Positions 58,757 to 64,000 of a DNA stretch of 64,000 nt are shown piece after piece. Every line of letters begins with the position of its first letter. The first letter of the stretch is position 1. The notes under the pieces are model-generated. The model was not told where the DNA came from, ran no database searches, and worked only from the letters and a program-made list of their open reading frames with translations. Both the position numbers and the translations under genes were made by a program. Source of the DNA: Rana temporaria (taxonomy: Eukaryota > Chordata > Amphibia > Anura > Ranidae); assembly GCF_905171775.1 (NCBI RefSeq), contig NC_053491.1:225850486-225914485 (forward strand), in the 5' to 3' direction.

Positions 58757-59750
58757 CTTCATGCAAACAATTCAGAATAGATTGCAATTTTTTATTTATC
58801 TCAAATAAACATAGACCAATATTAAATGTACTCCTTTAGTAAATCAGGTATCTATGTTGCATTAATAGGATGAGGCAGGAAAAAGCCTGTTTTAGTCCTA
58901 GAATACCAGCAGATTACTGTTGTTAAGGATACAAATAACTGTGGCTTTATCTCTCAAATCTACTGAAACCAAAGCATTAATTCATGAAAGTCTTCCTACT
59001 TTAGCTCACTCATCGTTTGTCAAAAGCGGTAATTGTTCATTGGTCTAAATGACAATCAATTTAGAACTGTCCAGCAAGTATTTAGAGAGCCCTCAGGAGT
59101 CCTGTGATTGGTCTTCAAAGCTTACCTTCCAGCTATAAGAAGTAAACGCTAACTCACAACTGAACATATCTAAAATATCAATTATGTGTGCGTTTCATCC
59201 TCACCAATTATTTTTAGCTCATGCACATAGAAGAGGCCTGTGTATATAATTTTATATTGTCATCTCAGATCTCATGCTATATAGACGATAACAATATAAA
59301 GAGATATTGGTATAAAATAGAACAGTGGCCTAGTAGGAGACAAAGAGTTAAAGTAGCTGTTAAATTTATGTTCAGTCTTTACATCCGATGACACATATTT
59401 TATTACTGTCATGTTGCAGTAATAATAAAAAGTATTATATAAGCTTAATATAGATTGTTACATGACAACTACCTATATAATAAAAAAAGATAAGGGAATG
59501 TTGAATTTTTCCCTTAATAGGTTTAAGTAAATATTTTATATTAATTCAGCACACCTTAAGAGTCACACGAGTCACAAACTCAATTTTTATAACACCATTT
59601 TTGTATGTGCTCTTTCACTGGATTTATGTTTTGTGAAAGGCTACAAAAATCTTGCCTATATGATAAAGGCATATGATGCATAACTCAACTTTCATTAACG
59701 TGCGCGATCATGAATCTATTCATTACTATGGGTCCCAGAAATGTATGTTT
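58757..59750. other. No gene seen, probable Emx intron 1
   Basis: AT-rich unique-looking sequence between two MITEs, without exon-like frames. Confidence 0.5.
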
Positions 59751-59930
59751 GGGGTGATTTACTAAAGGAGTTGAGAATTTTCCCTTAATAAATTGAAGCT
59801 ATGTCCACTTTGCATACCCAATCATAAGCAGATGAAATCAATAAAAAGTGATTTGCTTTTCACATAATTGGGTATTTTAAGTGAAACTTCGCTCAATTTA
59901 TTGAGTGAGGAATCTCAGTTCTTTTAGTAA
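59751..59930. mobile_element. Foldback element, GGGGTGATTTACTAAAGGAG type
   Basis: GATTTACTAAAGGAGTTGAG mirrors CTCAGTTCTTTTAGTAA, and CAATCATAAGCAGATG lies in the loop region. It is the undisturbed relative of the split element at 4250-5990. Confidence 0.85.
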
Positions 59931-60548
59931 TTAATGTTTACTGCATTGTAAAGCAGCACAATAATTTAAATAGCCTACATAGACAATAATTTGTTTAATT
60001 TGATTTAATATTGTGTAACACCACAGCAAACACATGATGTGAATGGGCCCTAAATTCTATGATACTGTAATCACCTACATGGCACAAATAGGTGCAGCGC
60101 ATATTATTTCAGTTAAAGTGATGTTTTGAAGTTAGATGATTTTTTATTTTGTGAAAAGATTAAAGCAGTTCTGTACTTTATGAACTATGAATGCTGATAA
60201 GGTAAGACAGTGAATGTGTACATCAGGTGCAAAAATCTGCACAACATATTTTATGTCTATCGTTGGCTTGTCAGGTTTTTAGAAAAGAGGAAATATTGGA
60301 CTTACAACTCATATTTCCCCCGTTAATTAGTAACATAATAATGGCTTCTTCTAATAGATATTGTACATCTAACTTCTCCAGTGCTATGTGTAAAAAAAAA
60401 AATGAGATTGAAAGTTGGGAGAATAGTAGAGTTGTTTTATATGCATAGATTGATTCTGATATGCAGGTCTCAGATGCACTGAAAATCGATGTATGCATGG
60501 ACAACTGCTCACTTAACAGTCTATTACCCTCTTCATCTTTTTTTTGGT

Positions 60549-60769
60549 CTTTTAAGTACACAATGGGGTTTATTTACCAAAGCTGGAAAGCGCAAAATCA
60601 GACTTACTTCTGCATAGAAACCAATGAGCTTCTAACCCCAGCTTGTTCAATTAAGCCTGGTAATAAAACCTGGAAGCTTATTGGTTTCTGTGGAGATATG
60701 AGCCTGATTTTACACTTTCCAGCTTTCGTAAATGAACCCCATTGTGTACGTAAAAGTGGGGTATGCCTG
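60549..60769. mobile_element. CAGGCATACCCCAC hairpin MITE, copy 3
   Basis: TTTTAAGTACACAATGGGGT on the left and AAAAGTGGGGTATGCCTG on the right. The central CCCCAGCTTGTTCAATTAAG is identical to the 58089 copy. The leftmost 15 bases are missing. Confidence 0.9.
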
Positions 60770-61010
60770 TATGCACCCAGTTAGAAGCCTAAGGCTCAAT
60801 CCGGAAAGGCCAATTTTTCACACACTAGTAAAACCTGAGATTGATCGTATTACATTATTTTCAATGTGAATTGATACACATACATTTATTTTGGATCTCA
60901 TTTGAATAATTAGTCTTCCACAATCGCAAAATACTACAATTCAATCCTATACCAGAATCTGCTATCAATCTCCTATTTTCTCTTTTACAGATACAGGAGC
61001 ATAAGTTTAA

Positions 61011-61396
61011 GGCCCCATGCACACGAGGCGCTGGTAAACTCGAGTTCAGAGGCATTTGGGCATTTTTTTAACTGCCCCTGAACACATTTAATGTTATCCT
61101 ATGTGTCCATGCACACATTCAAGTTTTTTTGCGTTTTAAAGCAGTTGGGTTTAGGCTCGTTTTTTCAGACGCAAAATTTTGGGTTCAGACGCAAACGTTT
61201 TTGCGTTTCAAAGCTTTGGGAGGGTCTACAATGTCTTTGTTTTGAACGCTGATAGCCGCAAACACAGTAAAACGACGATAAACGCGGCAAAACGCCGCAA
61301 AATTCACGGCAAAAATGGGCGTTTTAAACGCCGTTTTTTGCCTTTGAAAACTTGAGTTTACATGTGTTTGCATTTGCTTCTCGTGTGCATGGGGCC
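61011..61396. mobile_element. TAA-flanked MITE, GGCCCCATGCACACGAGG family
   Basis: GGCCCCATGCACACGAGG and TCTCGTGTGCATGGGGCC are inverted ends with TAA on both sides (61008-61010 and 61397-61399). The interior is full of GCGTTTTAAA and CGCAAAACG words. Confidence 0.94.
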
Positions 61397-61789
61397 TAAT
61401 TGTTTACAATTGCTCATTTAGGAGATTACTGGGTGATTTTTCCCTTTCAAATATACCCTATAAATTTACTCTCATCCCACAGTAACCCAATATGGTGATG
61501 TGTGTACTAAGGGATTTGTTTTTCTGAGACTAAAAACCTCCCATGTAGTCCTATAGTAGGTTTTAAACATACAGATCCCTTTTTAAAAAATAAATAAACT
61601 TATTATTGATTGTTCTGAAACAACTGGTGCTGGATTCTTAACTGCGGAAATCAGAATTCAACTTATTCTGTTCTGACTTCAGCAAACTGAATTATAATTG
61701 TCTCTGCACATAAAGGCATTGCGTTATTAAAATCTGATGCAGCTGTTCATGGTAGCTAATCAGCCTCTAACTTCAGCTTGTTCAATTAA

Positions 61790-62642
61790 AATGATTTTAA
61801 AGGCTCAAGTTGTTATATTTACCTTAATGCATTCTATGCATTAACCCCCTGAGTGGTATTCCCGAGTCTGGCTCGGGGTGGAATTTCAGGACCAAAAGCC
61901 GTAACCCCGAGCCAGACTCAACATCGCTCGCAGTGTCCACAGGCACAAGTTACTTACCTTGTCCCCTGGATCCTGCGATGCCTCGCCGCTGTGTGATTGA
62001 GCTGTGTCCTCGCTCGATTCACACAGTGTCCGCATGCCACCGAGCTCCGTTCCCTGCGACGTTACGACGCACGGGGGCAGAGATCGGCGCCAAGTTTAAA
62101 AAAGTAAATAAACACAATACATACAGTATACTGTAATCTTATAGATTACAGTACTGTATGAAAAAAATACACACCCCTCTGAAATATTCATACCGCCAGG
62201 GAGGTTAAGGTAAAAACCTTCTGCGTGCAGCAGCAACCCTCAGCCCCCCTAATACTTACATGAGCCCCATCTAAATCCAGCAATGTGCATGAGAGCAGCG
62301 GCTCTCCTGGATCTCTCTTTCCTTATTAGCCCTCACAGCAGCATTGGCTCCTGCTTCTGTGAATCACAGCCAGTGAGCCAATATATTGAGAGTGGGGGGT
62401 GGGGCAGAGACGTGCTCTGAGTGACACACAGAGCGCAGTTATGGATTGAACCTGCCTGCATGCCCCATAGCAAGAGGATTCCTATTGGAGGCACTCGGCA
62501 GGGGGGGAGGAGCCAGGACCACCGACAGGGAACTAAAAAGAGGAGGATTGGGGCTGGTTAGTGCAAAACCATTGCACAGAGCAGGTAAAAAAAACATGTT
62601 TGTTATTTTAATAAACAAATATATATTTCCTTTAGAATCACT
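61790..62642. mobile_element. Middle TTAA MITE of the triple nest
   Basis: TTAA occurs at 61786-61789 and 62643-62646. The ends are AATGATTTTAAAGG and CCTTTAGAATCACT. TTAATGCATTCTATGCATTAA-like sequence is interrupted at its second TTAA by the inner MITE. The right part parallels 11602-12095 in reverse. Confidence 0.87.
61845..62204. mobile_element. Inner TTAA MITE, CCTCCCTGGCGGTAT family, copy 3 (deleted)
   Basis: CCCCCTGAGTGGTATTCCCG and ATACCGCCAGGGAGG lie between TTAA copies (61841-61844 and 62205-62208). It retains the CCGAGTCTGGCTCGG hairpin and CAGTATACTGTAATCTTATA but lacks about 500 bp of the middle found in copies 1 and 2. Confidence 0.93.
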
Positions 62643-62999
62643 TTAAGTTTTGACAAAGCCTGGAAGCTGATTTGTTTCTGTGCAAAGCTGCACCAAAGTA
62701 TATCTAAAGCCAAAAATTATTATTTTAATTTATGAATATAGTAGAGAAGGGTTAAAACTGCTGTCTAATTTTTAATACGAGATTTCCCTTCCCTTTCTGT
62801 CCTATAAACACGTCAGGAAGTAAGAGGAAATGTCTTCAAAGTGAAGGAAATCCTCCATTAGAAAATTTCTCTTCTATTCCTGTACCAGTGACAACTCAAA
62901 CTTTTTAATTCTCCCTTGCTTTTAGTCTTAGTGACAATGATCAGTAGAACACGTAGATGGAATGCATTTCACTTAATCATTAAGAAGTAAAAACTCTTA

Positions 63000-63597
63000 G
63001 GCCTCGTACACACGACCGTTTTCCTCGACAGAGTCCATCAAGAAACTTGGTGGCAGAGCGAGGAAAAAGGTTGTGTGTATGTTTTTCATCGAGAAAACTG
63101 TCGTGGAACTCTACGAGAAAAAAAGAGAACAAGTTCTCTTTTTCCTCGTCTGGAATTTCAATTTCCTCATTGTGTTTCTCATCGGGCTGGTTTACAACGA
63201 GAAACAAGATTGTGTGTATGCTAAGAAACCCGCGCATGCTCAGAATAAAGTATGAGACGGGAGCGCACCTTCGGTAAAAGTAGCGTTTGTAATGGAGATA
63301 GCACATTTGTTACGCTGTAACAGACTGAAAAGTGCAAATCGTCTCTTACCAAACCTTTACTAAACACGCAGTAATATGAGATTAGCAAAAGCAGCCCCAA
63401 GGGTTGTGCCAGTGGAATCGAACTTCCCCTGCCGTCATATGTGTTGTACGTCACCGCGTTTGAGAACGAGGAGATTTGGTCTTGACAGTGTGTATGCAAA
63501 GAAAGCTTGTCAAAATTCTCGACAAGCCTGACAAGGAACTCGTCGAGGAAAACAATGTTTCATTTATGACGAGTTCCTCGGTCGTGTGTACGAGGCC
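63000..63597. mobile_element. TTA-flanked MITE, GGCCTCGTACACACGACCG family, copy 2 (inverted)
   Basis: The perfect ends GGCCTCGTACACACGACCG and CGGTCGTGTGTACGAGGCC are flanked by TTA (62997-62999 and 63598-63600). The interior matches 6375-6944 in reverse, including ACGTCACCGCGTTTGAGAACG. Confidence 0.95.
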
Positions 63598-63600
63598 TTA

Positions 63601-63732
63601 GAGTGTAAGCTCTAACAAGCAGGGCTCTCTGATTCCTACTGTATTATATTGAAATTGTACTGTCTGCCCTTATGTTGAAAAGCACTGTGTAAACTGTCGG
63701 CGCTTTATAAATCCTGTATAATAATAATTCTT
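63601..63732 (+). mobile_element. Retroposon 3' tail (L2/CR1- or SINE-like)
   Basis: Sequence of the kind GTAAGCTCTAACAAGCAGGG, CTGTCTGCCCTTATGTTG and GGCGCTTTATAAATCCTGTA, followed by ATAATAATAAT, is the style of 3' ends of L2/CR1-clade elements and the SINEs they mobilise. Only about 130 bp is present. Confidence 0.65.
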
Positions 63733-63740
63733 AACTGTTA

Positions 63741-63990
63741 GAGCTGGTTCACACTGGGGCGGCACGACTTCGGGGGCGACTCGGCGAGTCGTCCTGAAGA
63801 CGACTTCAGAGGCGACTTGCAAAATTACTTCTGTATATAAGTCAATGCAAGTCGCCCCGAGTAGCCCCCAAAGTCGTACAAGAACCTTTTTCTAAGTCGG
63901 TCCTATTAGAACAGTTCTGGTGAATAGAATGGGACGCGACTTGTCAGGCGACTGAGTCACCTGACGAGTCGCCCCAGTGTGAACCAGCTC
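63741..63990. mobile_element. MITE, GAGCTGGTTCACACTGGGGC family, copy 2 (250 bp)
   Basis: GAGCTGGTTCACACTGGGGC and GCCCCAGTGTGAACCAGCTC are perfect inverted ends, flanked by TTA on the left and TAA on the right. The interior has repeated GACTTCAGAGGCGACTTG-like motifs. Confidence 0.93.
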
Positions 63991-64000
63991 TAATAAATCA

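Larger units (their letters stand above)
61720..62700. mobile_element. Outer hairpin element of a triple nest
   Basis: The left piece (CTGATGCAGCTGTTCATGG, CTTCAGCTTGTTCAATTAA) and right piece (TTTGACAAAGCCTGGAAGC, TGTGCAAAGCTGCACCA) are the two arms of the AATCTGGTGCAGCTGTGCATGG hairpin family seen at 33987, 41523 and 42029. They are separated by the element at 61790-62642. Confidence 0.82.

Overview
The window is vertebrate nuclear DNA from a large, transposon-rich genome, most likely an amphibian and probably a ranid-type frog. There are no operons, prokaryotic signals, rRNA, tRNA or CRISPR arrays. The frog assignment is an inference from the style of the repeats: many foldback MITEs with GTACACACG-type ends, TTAA-flanked piggyBac derivatives, and hairpins built around TTTACTAAA. 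It does not rest on a database match.

One host gene is supported. Two exons of an Emx-family homeobox gene lie on the minus strand. The 185-bp exon (53572-53756) carries homeodomain positions 1-44, and the terminal exon (50185-50352) carries positions 45-60 plus the C-terminus and stop. They join in phase across a 3219-bp intron that is largely filled by MITEs. The first coding exon was not found and probably lies to the right of position 64000. The 54.3-58.1 kb block beside exon 2 is AT-rich and nearly free of recognisable transposons.

Almost everything else is mobile DNA. (1) 14395-18144 is a two-gene PIF/Harbinger transposon with a 13-bp perfect TIR and 3-bp TSD. Its transposase has one intron and a frameshift, and its converging Myb/SANT-like partner has a stop and a frameshift. 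(2) 20.8-30.1 kb is a piggyBac region with an apparently intact 655-aa transposase, a large inverted array of about 382-bp repeats, a 170-bp tandem array and a 492-bp-offset duplication. (3) 44020-45643 is a decayed Tc1 transposon, with a fragment of the same family next to it and a palindromic Tc1-like element at 51.6-52.6 kb. (4) 19.8-20.7 kb is the 3' end of an L1-like LINE with a CCHC motif. (5) More than forty non-autonomous elements fall into TTAA, TWA/TNA, TA and 8-bp (hAT) target-site classes. Several are nested two or three deep.

The remaining stretches are AT-rich unique sequence or degenerate repeats in which I could support no gene. I see no clear new multi-gene biological system. 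The most unusual signals are the hairpins in the piggyBac right ends, whose position is conserved while their sequence is not, the inverted 382-bp array inside the piggyBac region, and the partial Emx gene with divergent residues.
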